Shown one piece after another: positions 12,718 to 23,399 of a DNA stretch of 64,000 nucleotides. The stretch is from Aporrectodea caliginosa (lineage: Eukaryota; Annelida; Clitellata; Crassiclitellata; Lumbricidae). The translations under genes were made by a program, and so were the position numbers. Within the stretch, counting starts at the first letter, position 1. Each line of letters begins with the position of its first letter. The DNA lies in NCBI GenBank assembly GCA_020284085.1, contig JACEVL010000130.1:2785908-2849907 (forward strand), read 5' to 3'. Below the pieces are notes generated by a model. The model was not told the DNA's origin, ran no database searches, and was given only the letters and a program-made list of their open reading frames with translations.

Positions 12718-12957
12718 GTGGTGTTTTCAAATGATGATCTCGCTGTTATTAAGATATCATTTGAGGAGAAGGGTTGGCGAGGCAAGCGAATCTTTCAGGA
12801 AAATCCGCGTAAAAACTGGTCAAGACATAAACCGAGTCAGAATAGCCGCGTTTACGGCTCTAACAATGAACGAAAGTCTTCAATTGCGCCAGAAAGACTT
12901 TATCATGAGACTAGTCGTTTCTCTCAAAAATTAATGGATCTGCTGGAGTTTCGATGA
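12718..12957 (+). pseudogene. Mariner transposase, N-terminal HTH fragment
   Basis: The reading FSNDDLAVIKISFEEKGW then RGKRIFQENPRKNW is the paired-like helix-turn-helix start typical of this transposase class. It ends in a stop after unrelated residues because the middle of the gene is missing. Confidence 0.75.
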
Positions 12958-13418
12958 ACGGTAAAACAGACATCATCTTCATTGATCCTCAGAAAACCAA
13001 AGTCAATGGAGAGCATTACGTCGGCTTGTTACGCGATAAGCTCATTCTCCAATGTCATAGACTCTATCCTGACGACAATTACATATTTCAACAAGACAGT
13101 GCTCCTTCACATCGTTGCAGATTGGCTCAGCAATTTCTTCAAGCAAACACCTCTGATTTTAACCACAGTGATGCCTGGCCACCAAGCTCTCCCGATCTAA
13201 ATCCTCTGGACTACTATGTATGGAACGCCTTAAAGGAGCTTGTGTATGCTGGTCGCAGAAAACCGTTTCTAAATACTGACGAACTTAAGCATGTCATTGA
13301 AGCAAAATGGTCTCTATTAGACGACACACAAATACAGAAGTCAATAGGACAGTGGAAACAGCGTTTAAGGGTCGTTACAAGAGAAGGCGGTGGATCAATT
13401 AAACATCTGTTCGCGTAA
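12954..13418 (+). pseudogene. Mariner transposase, C-terminal catalytic fragment (DD37D)
   Basis: 154 codons are open, with IFQQDSAPSHR (second catalytic Asp) and WPPSSPDLNPLDYYVWN (third catalytic Asp). There are 37 residues between the two Asp, the spacing of the maT-like DD37D group. The first Asp may lie in IIFIDPQKTKVNGEHY just upstream. It is out of register with the N-terminal fragment and separated from it by a deletion, hence a pseudogene. Confidence 0.85.
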
Positions 13419-13779
13419 AGCGTCATCATAAAACAACTGTGCAAAATTTTGACCATGGGTCATACAGTTCTAACAACAATTTTTCTCCAACTGTTGAGTA
13501 TTTTGCGCTAAATTTTGGCTGTGTTGTACAAATATGAATTATGATTAGTTTGATATACTATGATTCAATTTACTTTAAAATTGTTTAATTGCCAGGTTAA
13601 CAAAGTTTGGGAACGTTTTTAATGCGCCACCCGGTATATACTGGAACTTCCATTGACTAATGACCCCAATGACCAGGATTTGCCAATGGTCTGTGAAGTT
13701 GCCTCCTCTTGAATTTAAGTCTCGCAACGTGCCTGATTACATTATGTATCCGCTCCAGTAATAAAACATCTATAATCAT

Positions 13780-13980
13780 CGTCCTCGTCGTCGTCGTCGT
13801 CGTCGTCATCATCACTTTGTATAGGATTCCGTATTCAACCGAATAGAGTATGCTAAATGTTGTTAGAATATATATATATGTGTGTATATATATGTAAAGA
13901 TATATATGCCTATATATATATAGGTTTGTGTATATATATATATGTAAAGATATATATGCCTATATATCTAGGTCTGTGGG
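13780..13980. repeat. (CGT)n and (TA)n simple repeats
   Basis: A CGT run at about 13787-13811, then TA-rich sequence with two copies of tatatatgtaaagatatat at about 13884 and 13934. Confidence 0.75.
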
Positions 13981-15623
13981 TTACATGTCACATACCTCAA
14001 AGTATTCAGCAGTATGTGTGTTAAGTAGTAAACGTGGATGCCATTCAGTCTTGCTTTCGTGCCAACTCTACCTGTATCATCGCTTGTTTTCAGGTTTGAG
14101 GTTTTTGGGCGTTTCACTGCTTCATTTCAATGTTTCTGTCAGTCATCTTTCGATCTGACATTAGAGTCATATCACGCAATCAAATCATTGTATACGGTCT
14201 ACGTAGCCTAATAATTATTAGATCTGTTAGGCCTACTAAAACTGAACTACTGCTGCAGTTGGTTGCTCAGAATGCTGCTCTTTTGAAGTCGAACTATTTA
14301 ACTGACATCCTACTGTCATCCTACGTATGAGATCTCTTCCACTGGCTGCTAACAGGTTAGTGTTCACAGACCACAGCCATCGTGTAGCCAGGCGTAGAAT
14401 AAGAAACGATGCTCAATTTACCAATTCTAAGTTGTTACCAGGTTTGACTTTACACTGGTTTGATCGAGGATTCGGACTTTAAGCCAAACGTTACCCTCAG
14501 CCGTGAAAGAAAAATAGGCCCCGGAGTCGGTTTTACCGAATTTACCCACCCGGAAAACGCCTTCAGTCATCGTTCACGCCGTTCAGTACTTTTAGGCATT
14601 CCTCATATTATCTGAAAAATCTAAAATGACCAATGGACATTAGAAATGGATGGCGGGAGATAACCAGAGTGGTCTTTGAGTTTTGCTTAATTTCAGGTCC
14701 TTAGAATCGCTCAGCTTGCAGATGCTGCGATGTATTTTCAGGCTTATAGATCTGCAAATTATACTCTCCACTGCATCGACTATAGGGATATAAAATAATA
14801 GTCCTTGGCTTCAGGGTTGGATAATAATTGGATTCTCTGGCTGAAAAATCGGATATCTATTCTTCATCGAAATCTCCTCCAACAAACTTGACAAATCTAA
14901 CGCTACGTAAAAGACAAATTCCTCTAAAACTGGCAGAATGATGTGCGACAGATTGCCATTTGGCCTGAACTAACATGAAGTCTGCCTTACGTCTTGTATC
15001 TTTATGTTGTAGGACCCTGAGGAAATTCAAAGACATCCACAGGTGCCTTAGAATATAGACGAAGTTACGGTAGGCTATGCATGCTTCGGGCAGTTCATTC
15101 CACGTTTCAGAAGTTGAAGGAAGCGACCGAAGGCAGAGATGAAAGTAAATGTATCATGGCCTTAATCAGGTCTCTTCCTGCAGGCTGCACGCTGCCCTTA
15201 CGCAGGAATTCTAATGCTGCCATAAATGCACCTGATGTAAGCTTACTCTGCACTAATACAAAAAAGGTCATGGTTCTCGTGATATATAGTGACACCGTAT
15301 ATAAGTTTGTTTGTCTTGCCTTGTTGGCTACAAAGTGATGTGAGGTCTTCTACATAAAGACTTTTTGTATTATTTCAGAGTGTATTTGGTGCTTTCGGAT
15401 TCGACTGACAAAGAGTAACTATAGCGCTCACCGTCAGTAGGGGCCTACACGCCGTAGGCCTATGCGGCATACATAATACGTCCTACCAACTAGCCTACAA
15501 GTAGAATAAAAGATAATACGTTTAAAAATATTGTTAACATAAACATTGAAATGTTTTTATTTAGAAAGTGTCTTCTAGTTCATTTGCTTTACCGTATGTC
15601 GCCTCTGACAACTGCCGCCCTCA
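13981..15623. other. Intergenic, no gene recognised
   Basis: Short ORFs (60-85 codons) on both strands lack recognisable motifs or splice context. No inverted repeat or tRNA-like signal was seen. Confidence 0.4.
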
Positions 15624-15631
15624 GAGAAATG

Positions 15632-16755
15632 CAGTGGCGTAACGAGGGGTTTCTGCGCCCGGGGGCAAAGTGTAAAAAGTGCGCCCCTTCATAATTTTCT
15701 AGTTGACTGTTAATTATCGTTCGTATCATAGGTCTAGTATAATACTGGGTAACAGTGTGTTCTAATTTAATACAATTACATATATTATATATTTTCCAGA
15801 TTTTATTCAATGGTTTTTCTCTGTAATAGGCTAAGTAATGCAACATAACTTGGAAAAGATTTTTATATGAAAAGACAAATTTAAAGAACAGAGAGGTCAG
15901 CACTTAGCAGTGAGCAGTAGCTTTGACTTGTTTAAAAGATTCGTTATTGTAACACGACTAGTTGCCCATTGTCATAATGGTCTTTTAAGACAATACGCCA
16001 GTGACTCCATCAAACAAGTATACGCTATGCTCATAGGCCAATTTATTGACGAAACGTGCGAGCACATTTACTTTATTCTTATGAACCGACACAATAGAGC
16101 GGATTCTTGGTATTCACTATAATTCTCAGTAGGCTACCGTAGCAAGGGGTGTTCCAGAGGTGCCATGGAACAGGGCGCTAGCTATTCAAGAGGGGCGCAA
16201 ATTTGAGACTAGTTACTTTATAGTCGGATAAGATTAATTGAAATAGCAATCATAAATGAAAATGTAATAAAATGAAATAAACAATAATGGCGTGTGAATA
16301 GACAGATACCTGTGCAGGCCTATTTAAAATTGTCGTTGACACGTTTGAAAATATTAGTAAATTGCCGTTCAGAACTGTTACACTACATTACTTTTACAAT
16401 ACATCGTGGGCCTATATCTATATATTTTCATCTGTTTTATCTAGGCTATGTTCTCATAATTTACGTCGTTATTGGTTCAGTTGATCTTTGGGGAAGCGTG
16501 GGGGTGGGGGCGCTAGATTTATGCTTGGCACGGGGCGCAATTAGGCTATAGCTTGCTACTTCGCTGACTATTCTTTCGACATTTTAAACTGAAAACCAAG
16601 TTGTGCTTATTTTAAATTTAATTTATTGAATTATTTAATTTAATAATACAATATATTTGTCGCATAGTACTTAACACTCAAAGCTAATTTTGCGCCCCCA
16701 AGGTGCTGCGCCCGGGGGCGGCCGCCCCCCTCTGACCCCCCTCGTTACGCCACTG
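15632..16755. mobile_element. hAT-type element of the CAGTGGCG family, 1.12 kb
   Basis: The ends CAGTGGCGTAACGAGGGG and CCCCTCGTTACGCCACTG are perfect 18-bp TIRs. They are flanked by the exact duplication GAGAAATG (15624-15631 and 16756-16763). The interior is AT-rich and non-coding, with a gcgcccgggggc motif near both ends. Confidence 0.92.
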
Positions 16756-16787
16756 GAGAAATGCCTAACCTGCCTAAGCCAAGGGAT

Positions 16788-16971
16788 CAGTGGCGTAACG
16801 AATGGTTTCAGCGCCCAGAGGCAAGAGTTGATGACTGCGCCCATTTTAAATTTTCTTGTTGACTTTTAATCGTTCTTGCCATAGTACTGTACCACTGAAA
16901 GCTAATTTTGCGCCCCCTTGTGCTGCGTCCGGGGCAGTTTCCCCCTCTGCCTCCCCTTCGTTACGCCACTG
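16788..16971. mobile_element. hAT-type MITE of the CAGTGGCG family, 184 bp
   Basis: CAGTGGCGTAACGAA to TTCGTTACGCCACTG, flanked by CAAGGGAT on both sides (16780-16787 and 16972-16979). It is a short relative of the preceding element, sharing its gcgccc subterminal motifs and cgcccccttgtgctgcg stretch. Confidence 0.92.
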
Positions 16972-16979
16972 CAAGGGAT

Positions 16980-17478
16980 GGCCTTAGACCTAATGCAACA
17001 GCACTCATAGGTCTAATTGAGCGTACGCTATCAGATCTGATGCACGAAAGCCTAACCTTTAGCGGACTAACAGTTGGCCTTATTGTTTGTCACCACATTT
17101 CAGATCTTCTCAATGCTTTCTACTCAGCGTTAACTCCTAGATCCGTCTACGCAATGCCTTGTTGCTCGATGGTGGGAAGTTGGCAAATTTAAAAAAACGA
17201 ATTCTGGTTTACGGTCATGGTTTATTTTTTCCTACCCTCCCAATATCAGACCTCGGACTAGTTAGCAAGTAATCATTTAACACTTTATAATGTTTTAGTT
17301 TTGTCCAAAATAAAGAAAAAACAAAAGTTTTCAGCTTTTAACTATGCGTAATTTGTAAATTAGTTATAAACAAGTAAATTAGCCTACTGAAGACAAGTGT
17401 GTGTCGATTTCGCAGGCCTAACAAATACTTCTTCCGGTTTCAGTTTGTATCAGTGCTGAAAAACTGTGGACGGTCTGA
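16980..17478. other. Upstream region of the Kir gene
   Basis: AT-rich, with no convincing TATA box or coding signal. An acceptor-like ttcgcag lies at about 17409-17415, so a 5'UTR intron is possible. Confidence 0.35.
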
Positions 17479-18813
17479 ATGGAGCCCGTAGAACCTTTCA
17501 TGTTACCGAGGACGAAGGATACCATCCGGTCGTCAGTGACGTCACCGCTGACGTTGCAGGAGACTAGTGATGATGACCTGGAGTCACCGGTTACGTCACA
17601 GCAACGCCTCATCTCGAAAAGCGGACGATGCAACATGAACCTTACGAACGTTAAGTCGAGGAAACTTAAATACTTAACGGATATCTTCACCACATTGATC
17701 GATATGCGATGGCGATACAGCCTTATTCTTTACATGTCCACCCTCCTCTCCACCTGGGTCATGTTCGGACTGATCTGGTGGCTTATAATCGTCGTCAGCC
17801 GCAACAACATGGATCTTACAAACACCGAATCTGAGCGTTGTGTGGAGAACGTGCACGATTTCATCACGGCCTTCTTGTTTTCTGTTGAGACGCAAGAGGC
17901 GATTGGCTACGGCAGTCGCGTGATAGGAGCCTCATGCCCTCATGCCATCGTGCTCTTCTTGGTGCAGTCCGTCGTTGGTCTGGGCATCGAGTGTATCATC
18001 ACAGGGCTGGTCTTTGTTAAGTTAGCAAGACCGAAAGCAAGGGCACAGACGATAGTCTTCAGCCAACGGGCTGTCATCTGCGTCCGCGAGGGTGGCTACT
18101 GCCTTCTCTTTAGGATCGGTGACATGCGTCGATCACACTTTGTCCAGACGAACATCCGTGCCATTCTTGTCAAGAGTCAGGTGACCGAGAACAACGAGAC
18201 AACTGTGCCTCTATGCCAGTTTCCTTTGGACCTGGAGACGGAGGAGACGAAGAGACGGGACTTCGTGTTCCTCGCATGGCCAGTGACCATCATCCACCGG
18301 ATCACGGAACGCAGTCCGCTGTGGAAGACGACGCAGGACGAACTGAACAGGAAGCCAGTGGAACTGATCGTCATTCTCGAAGGCATCGTCGAAGTGAGTG
18401 GCAAGAACCTCCAGATGCGTACTTCGTACATAAACACGGAGATCCTTTGGGGGGCTCAGCTGACTCCCCTCTCGACCTACACGACCACGGATGGAAAAAC
18501 GGAAGTTGACTTCAGCGGATTTCATAGCACGTTTCCGGTTCCGATGCCCAGTGAAAGCGCTCGTCTGTATGCCATGCAGAGGCAGTCGAGTGATACGAAA
18601 GAAAACTCTGTGTTGACTGGAAACGAGGGTGAAGATCTATTCATCTCTGAACCATTGACCTTTGCCCCGATCAATCACATCCGATTCCATAAGAGATGTA
18701 GATACAAAATCGCTAATTCCTGGAAGAAATGGAGGCGTTGTTTACCAATGACTAGAGTATTATACTTCAGCCAAAGAAGGATACGTTCCTATCAATCAAC
18801 CAATCTGCTATAG
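17479..18813 (+). CDS. Inward-rectifier K+ channel (Kir/KCNJ family), intronless
   Basis: A 444-residue single-exon ORF with full Kir architecture. The N-terminus is long, polar and cytosolic (about 1-75). TM1 is about 79-104, the pore helix and filter about 128-145, and TM2 about 155-181. The C-terminal IRK domain (about 185-355) carries the family motifs LARPKARAQTIVFS (PIP2-contact region), RSHFVQTNIRA and EILWG. Cys121 and Cys153 match the conserved extracellular disulfide pair. Glu171 sits where Kir2.1 has Asp172, the rectification controller. The filter reads ETQEAIGYG, so Ala141 replaces the Thr of the canonical TIGYG. The equivalent of Kir2.1 Glu224 is Gln223, while the second cytosolic acidic site (Glu305) is kept. 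ATG 17479 is preceded directly by an in-frame TGA, which fixes the start of this exon. Family knowledge predicts a tetrameric plasma-membrane K+ channel. The subfamily cannot be assigned, and no PDZ-binding terminus is evident. Confidence 0.93.
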   Translation: MEPVEPFMLPRTKDTIRSSVTSPLTLQETSDDDLESPVTSQQRLISKSGRCNMNLTNVKSRKLKYLTDIFTTLIDMRWRYSLILYMSTLLSTWVMFGLIWWLIIVVSRNNMDLTNTESERCVENVHDFITAFLFSVETQEAIGYGSRVIGASCPHAIVLFLVQSVVGLGIECIITGLVFVKLARPKARAQTIVFSQRAVICVREGGYCLLFRIGDMRRSHFVQTNIRAILVKSQVTENNETTVPLCQFPLDLETEETKRRDFVFLAWPVTIIHRITERSPLWKTTQDELNRKPVELIVILEGIVEVSGKNLQMRTSYINTEILWGAQLTPLSTYTTTDGKTEVDFSGFHSTFPVPMPSESARLYAMQRQSSDTKENSVLTGNEGEDLFISEPLTFAPINHIRFHKRCRYKIANSWKKWRRCLPMTRVLYFSQRRIRSYQSTNLL

Positions 18814-18831
18814 TGTGTGTATCCAGAACAT

Positions 18832-18837
18832 AATAAA
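18832..18837 (+). promoter_or_regulatory. Candidate polyadenylation signal of the Kir gene
   Basis: An AATAAA hexamer lies 18 bases after the Kir stop codon. It is plausible as the poly(A) signal, but the 3'UTR would be very short and a more distal signal may be used. Confidence 0.35.
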
Positions 18838-20780
18838 TTATGTGCTGTCAGACAACGTGGTTAAATTTCCAATTCACTGATGTTGTTACCAATGTCAAGT
18901 CCATAACCCTGAGATGAAGAGCCACTGGGTGAAGGTTAAGAGAAACGAGGCAGAGGTCACACGTAACGAACTAGATACCAAGAGCCATGAGAAAGGTTCC
19001 TAAATAATACGAGTAATGCTATGATACAGCCTAATTCGTTGACGTATACACTCACAGAGACGTGAATCAAACAAAACCTTGTTAATTCGCATTCAATTAC
19101 TGCACCTCTCCACTTTCGTCACTTCCAATCATCTACTGTTCCCAACGTTCTCGCCACTGCGCATGTGCGACACCCTCAACAAACGCATAGACTGTGTTAA
19201 GACGTCAACAAAACCCACGCTCACCGCAGTCACGTGGGTTGCTTCGAACGTAGAACTGCGTTGGAATCACTTCCGCCCTACAATTGTCATTGCACACACT
19301 GCGACAGCCACATACATTGTAGATTGTAAACTGCACATTTGACTCTAGGTTTCCCAGTCGAGATATATAGACTTAAAGCGACAGCTGAGCTAGACTATGG
19401 TTAATTTAAATGTACGGTGACGTGACTGACGTCTTGAATAAAAGTCTTCTAGGTTGACCTGTAATTTGATTTGAGCTTCGATTGACGCGCTTAAGAACGC
19501 CAAACTGCGTTTGTGTTTTGATGGATGACGTGGGATCATGACAGATAATGGAAACGCCCTTGAATGCCCTCTCCAAATGTCATAGAAGCTTTGTGAAGAT
19601 ATATTTTAGTAGCCAGAGCGAGATAGATGAACGGTCATGATAAGCGAGTGAACTAAAAAATAAATGAGGCTGCACTGTAAGATATATGATGGTATACAGG
19701 ATCATGAACACTGGTGGCTGTCAGTGCAGTCATGCAATTTAAAGGAACGTATAAACCTTGGCTCAGGAACTCTTGCATACGAATATCACGCAGCCAATTG
19801 GCAATTGCATGCACTACACAGAATCAGATGCTTATAATTTGTATTACTATAGATGCACTGTGAGATCTGAAACCAGTGCCGACAAACAATCAAAAGGGAT
19901 ATATATGCCCTAATATTTTATGTTTAGGCTTCACTACAAAACCTATGCCAAACTATAAAACGCAATTCCATTTGTCTTGCAAATCAGGGAGAAAAAAAGA
20001 ATTAACTTCGAATCAGATTAATCTAAGAGAGTAATGAATTTTAAATGTAGGCCTACGGTATGCTGCAGAAGAATACATAAACTGTATCCATGAACCCCTC
20101 TAGCAATTACGTGAAAGAGAACGCAATAGGCTACTAATGGCAATAATTTGACGCATGATGACTTGCAGAATGGGTAGAATTATCAACTAATGCCCGGTCT
20201 CAGTATATAGGGCACTTTGGGAATTCTCTTTGGGAACTCTATACGATCAAGACCGATGGATTTGCGCAAGCCTCTCCTGTAAATGCAAATGTAAATCTCC
20301 GAATTCCCACACAAAAACCACGCCAGAGAAACCAGTTTATCCATTGGTGCTATATCAAATCAACTCCTACTCCTATATAGCCAGGTTGTCGGGCCCGTTG
20401 GGGTGCCAGATCAAAACTCCGGGGCAGATTATATCAAACTGCGGGAAGTCAACACTACGGGGACATCCCTAGAAAGCTCCCACGTAGATTTGTAGTGGAG
20501 CAAGACGCGGGATAGACGGAGTTGGCTGTCTGGGCATTTATAGGTCTGTAGGCCAACATGTTAAGAAATTGGAATAAAACATCCACACAAGTGTAAAACA
20601 TAACACTCAGTAGAGTCTACAGTTTCGGACAGGCTTGGAAAAAATGGACATCTTGGTCTATTCATTAGTAATTATAAGCGCTTGTGTTGTATCGCCGATT
20701 AGCACATCTGAGAAATAGTTGCACAGAATATTCAGTTTTTCTCAGGTGTCAGCAATTTTAAATCGGAATTAGGCAATAGG
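18838..20780. other. Intergenic, no gene recognised
   Basis: Moderate-complexity sequence with short ORFs only; no family motif, repeat end or RNA structure was recognised. Confidence 0.4.
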
Positions 20781-20794
20781 GCCTATATCTATGT

Positions 20795-21190
20795 GTGTAT
20801 GTATGTATTTATGTAAGTATGTATGTATGTATGTATTCATGTATGGATGTATGTATGTATGTATGTATGTATTCATGTATGGATGTATGTATGTATGTAT
20901 GTATGTATGTATGTATGTATGTATGTATGTATGTATGTATGTATGTATGTATGTATGTATGAATGAATGTATGTATGTATGTATGGATGTATTTATGTAT
21001 CTATGTATGTATGGATGTATGTATGTATGTATGTATATATATGTATGCATGCATGCATGTATGTATGTATGTATGTATGTATCTCTGTATGTCTGTCCGT
21101 ATGTATGTATGTACAGAATATATGTATGTATGTATGCATGCATGTATGTATGTATGTATGTATATATGTATGAATGCATGTATGTAGGCC
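20795..21190. repeat. (TATG)n microsatellite array 1
   Basis: Near-uninterrupted TATG units with occasional TTTATG, GCATG and ATATG variants. ORFs in all frames (Tyr-Val-Cys-Met / Tyr-Ile-His-Thr) are repeat translations. Confidence 0.97.
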
Positions 21191-21218
21191 TATGTATGTA
21201 TGTTTACATGCATTTATG

Positions 21219-21352
21219 CAGAGGCGAAAATCTATACATAACTTTGGGGGGCAGATTCGACGAAGGCCGGATTTTTTGGTGGGACAGAAGGGCTTAAGTC
21301 AACACTTTTGGGAGGGGACAGTCCCCTTTGTCCAACATGATTTACGCCACTG
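21219..21352. mobile_element. hAT-type MITE inserted in the (TATG)n array
   Basis: It begins CAGAGGCGAAAA and ends ATTTACGCCACTG, the CAGTGGCG-family ends, and carries the gggggga / gtcccc motifs of that family. The flanks CATTTATG and TATGTATG are compatible with a decayed 8-bp duplication of the microsatellite. Confidence 0.7.
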
Positions 21353-21553
21353 TATGTATGTATGTATGTATGTATGTATGTATGTATGTATGTATGTATG
21401 TATGTATGTATGTATGTATGTATGTATGTATGTATGTATGTATGTATGTATGTATGTATGTATGTATGTATGTATGTATGTATGTATGTATGTATGTATG
21501 TATGTATGTATGTATGTATGTATGTATGTATGTATGTATGTATGTATGTATGC
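21353..21553. repeat. (TATG)n microsatellite array 2
   Basis: About 50 uninterrupted TATG units directly after the MITE. Confidence 0.97.
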
Positions 21554-21822
21554 ATATAATATAATTGCGCATCTGAATCAGTTTGTGTTTATTTCTGTGT
21601 TTCACGCTCCAACACGAAATAATAGGTCGAAGCCAAACGTCACGTTCCGAAACCCAGACCGAAGCTCAAGCTCCCCCCCCCACAATGACCTACAATGTTG
21701 AAGCTGCTCTCCGTCCATAATAAAACTGCGTCTGTGCGTGCTGAATTATGTTAGTGATGTGCTACTCAAGCAAATAGGCCCTATGGAACTAAAATGCCGT
21801 CTGTTATTTCAATCTGTATAGG

Positions 21823-22269
21823 CATAGGCGGAGACTTGGTCTTGGGTTTGGGGGTCCGGTGAAGGAGCGGCCGATCGGCGAGGCGCGCAGCGCCGAGTAA
21901 GGGGAGGGGTTTTGGGAGGGGGATGTGGCCCTCCCTATTTAATTTTTTTTTAAATTTCGACACTGTAATGGTAGCATTTTAAGCTGTCATCTGAAAAAAT
22001 TGCTCTATAATTCGAGTGCTGATAGGAACCAGCTGTCACTCGTAGCTAACATGTACTTTGAGTCGTGTTTGAGTTTGGGGAGGGGTTTGGAGAGGGGGAT
22101 GTGCCCCTCCCCTATTTAATTTTTTTAATTTCCACACTGTAATGGTAGCATTTTAAGCTGTCATCCGAACAAAATTGCTCTATTATTTGGGGGGATATAA
22201 GCAGCTCCGTCCCCCCACCTCAAGTTTGGGGGGACCGTCCCCTCTGCCCCCCCTAAGTCTCTGCCCCTG
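21823..22269. mobile_element. hAT-type MITE of the CATAGGCGGAGACTT family, 447 bp
   Basis: CATAGGCGGAGACTT to AAGTCTCTGCCCCTG, flanked by the exact duplication TGTATAGG (21815-21822 and 22270-22277). It contains two copies of a roughly 170-bp module starting ACACTGTAATGGTAGCATTT, also present in the related element at 41584-43342. Confidence 0.92.
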
Positions 22270-22397
22270 TGTATAGGCCCTACCTTCGATACACGATCTA
22301 CTAAAAAAATTTAATTTCTAAGTATTAAAAGATTTACATAAAGTTCAATTTTTAAGCGCTGTTACTAAGTCGCTCGTTTAAGAGAATATAACATAAC

Positions 22398-22713
22398 CAT
22401 AGGCGTAGCTACATGAAGGCAGGAGGAGGCAATTGCCTCCTCTTGGTTTTTCCATATAGTGGAGTTTCAATTGATCAACGACGCAAATGACCAGGATTTT
22501 GGCAAGTTGCCTCCTCTTGGAAAACTCCCGTTACTACCCCCTCGAAAATCCTTGGAAAACTCCCGTTACTACCCCCCTCGAAAATCCTTGTAAAACTCCC
22601 CTTAGTAGCTCCTCCCTCGATCGTCAACTTTTTAAATAAGCTGGATACCCCCCAGAACCCTCTAGATTCTGTGAAGTTGCCTCCTCTTGAATTTAAGTCT
22701 GGCTACGCCACTG
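22398..22713. mobile_element. hAT-type MITE of the CATAGGCGTAGC family, 316 bp
   Basis: CATAGGCGTAGCTAC to GGCTACGCCACTG, flanked by AACATAAC (22390-22397 and 22714-22721). Inside are about three tandem units of aaaactcccgttactaccc plus tcgaaaatcc; inverted units of the same kind occur in the element at 40676-41060. Confidence 0.92.
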
Positions 22714-22839
22714 AACATAACCACAATTATAATTATCTGTCGATTCGCTAGTGTTTGTAAACAATAAGTCAGTGTAGGTCTAATCGTAATCCTACGTAGA
22801 GTCAAATTTTCTAAAAAGGCGCCGCTCTAAAGATAAGCG

Positions 22840-23290
22840 CAGAGCACCAGCTTATTCGAATCACGAGCGCTGCGTCGTATCCAGGGCTGCGGACAGAAAT
22901 TCCGGGCCCCTAGGCAGAGCAGTCACGGGCTCCTAACTATCCTTAGACTTTATGAGAATTTTTTTAAGCAAACTGAAATTATATTAGTGCGGGTACAACC
23001 CTACAAAATTATATTTATATATATGCAACTATTGTAGTTAAGTGTCCGTAATATTATATTTTAAAAGGCATAAATCATAAACTTTGTATAACTGATTATA
23101 ATATTTTTCATAAGTTGATTGCTGGGCCCAGCCCGGGCCCCTAAAAGTCGCCGGGCTCCTGGGCTTTTGCCGACCTGCCCCCTCTCGGCGGGCCTGGTCG
23201 TATCAGAGGGTTATCAGAAAGCAATGTCCAGTGGAGGTCCGATCGAGTCCGGTTGCCAGAGAGATCAGAGAGAGGAGGTAGATAACGAGG
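22840..23290 (+). repeat. Dispersed repeat interrupted by a MITE
   Basis: The flanks 22840-22881 and 23205-23290 together match 4925-5030. The match breaks exactly at the 22882-23196 insertion. Confidence 0.6.
22882..23196. mobile_element. hAT-type MITE (CAGGGC ends), 315 bp
   Basis: The ends CAGGGCTGCGGAC and CTCGGCGGGCCTG are flanked by the exact duplication GTCGTATC (22874-22881 and 23197-23204). The paralogous locus at about 4960 lacks the insertion. Confidence 0.88.
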
Positions 23291-23399
23291 GGGCGTAGTG
23301 AGATAGTATTATTAACGCTAGAGGGAACATGACGTATATATTTCCTTCAGATCGATCGAAGCCACAATCGCTACGCGACCTTGACCCTCTGTGCGGCGT

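Larger units (their letters stand above)
12441..13634 (+). mobile_element. Tc1/mariner-superfamily element (DD37D type), defective
   Basis: It has 46-bp inverted repeats starting CCGGGTGGCGCAT, with about two mismatches, and TA duplications at 12439-12440 and 13635-13636. The total length is 1194 bp. Helix-turn-helix sequence and the DDD catalytic C-terminus are on the plus strand, but the region between them is deleted, so no complete transposase remains. Confidence 0.92.
12372..13735. mobile_element. hAT-type MITE of the CATAGGCG family, split by a mariner
   Basis: The start CATAGGCGTG and the degenerate end ACGTGCCTG are flanked by the 8-bp duplication ATTACATT (12364-12371 and 13736-13743). 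The arms contain gaggaggca and ttgcctcctc blocks also found in the intact relative at 22398-22713. Without the inserted mariner the element would be about 170 bp. Confidence 0.8.

Noticed and set aside
20769..21605. Long ORFs on both strands rich in Tyr-Val-Cys-Met or Tyr-Ile-His-Thr
   Set aside because: They are translations of (TATG)n, whose 4-bp unit is open in many frames.
22510..22610. Short regularly spaced repeats suggestive of a CRISPR array
   Set aside because: The units are diverged, adjacent without spacers, and inside a eukaryotic hAT-type MITE.
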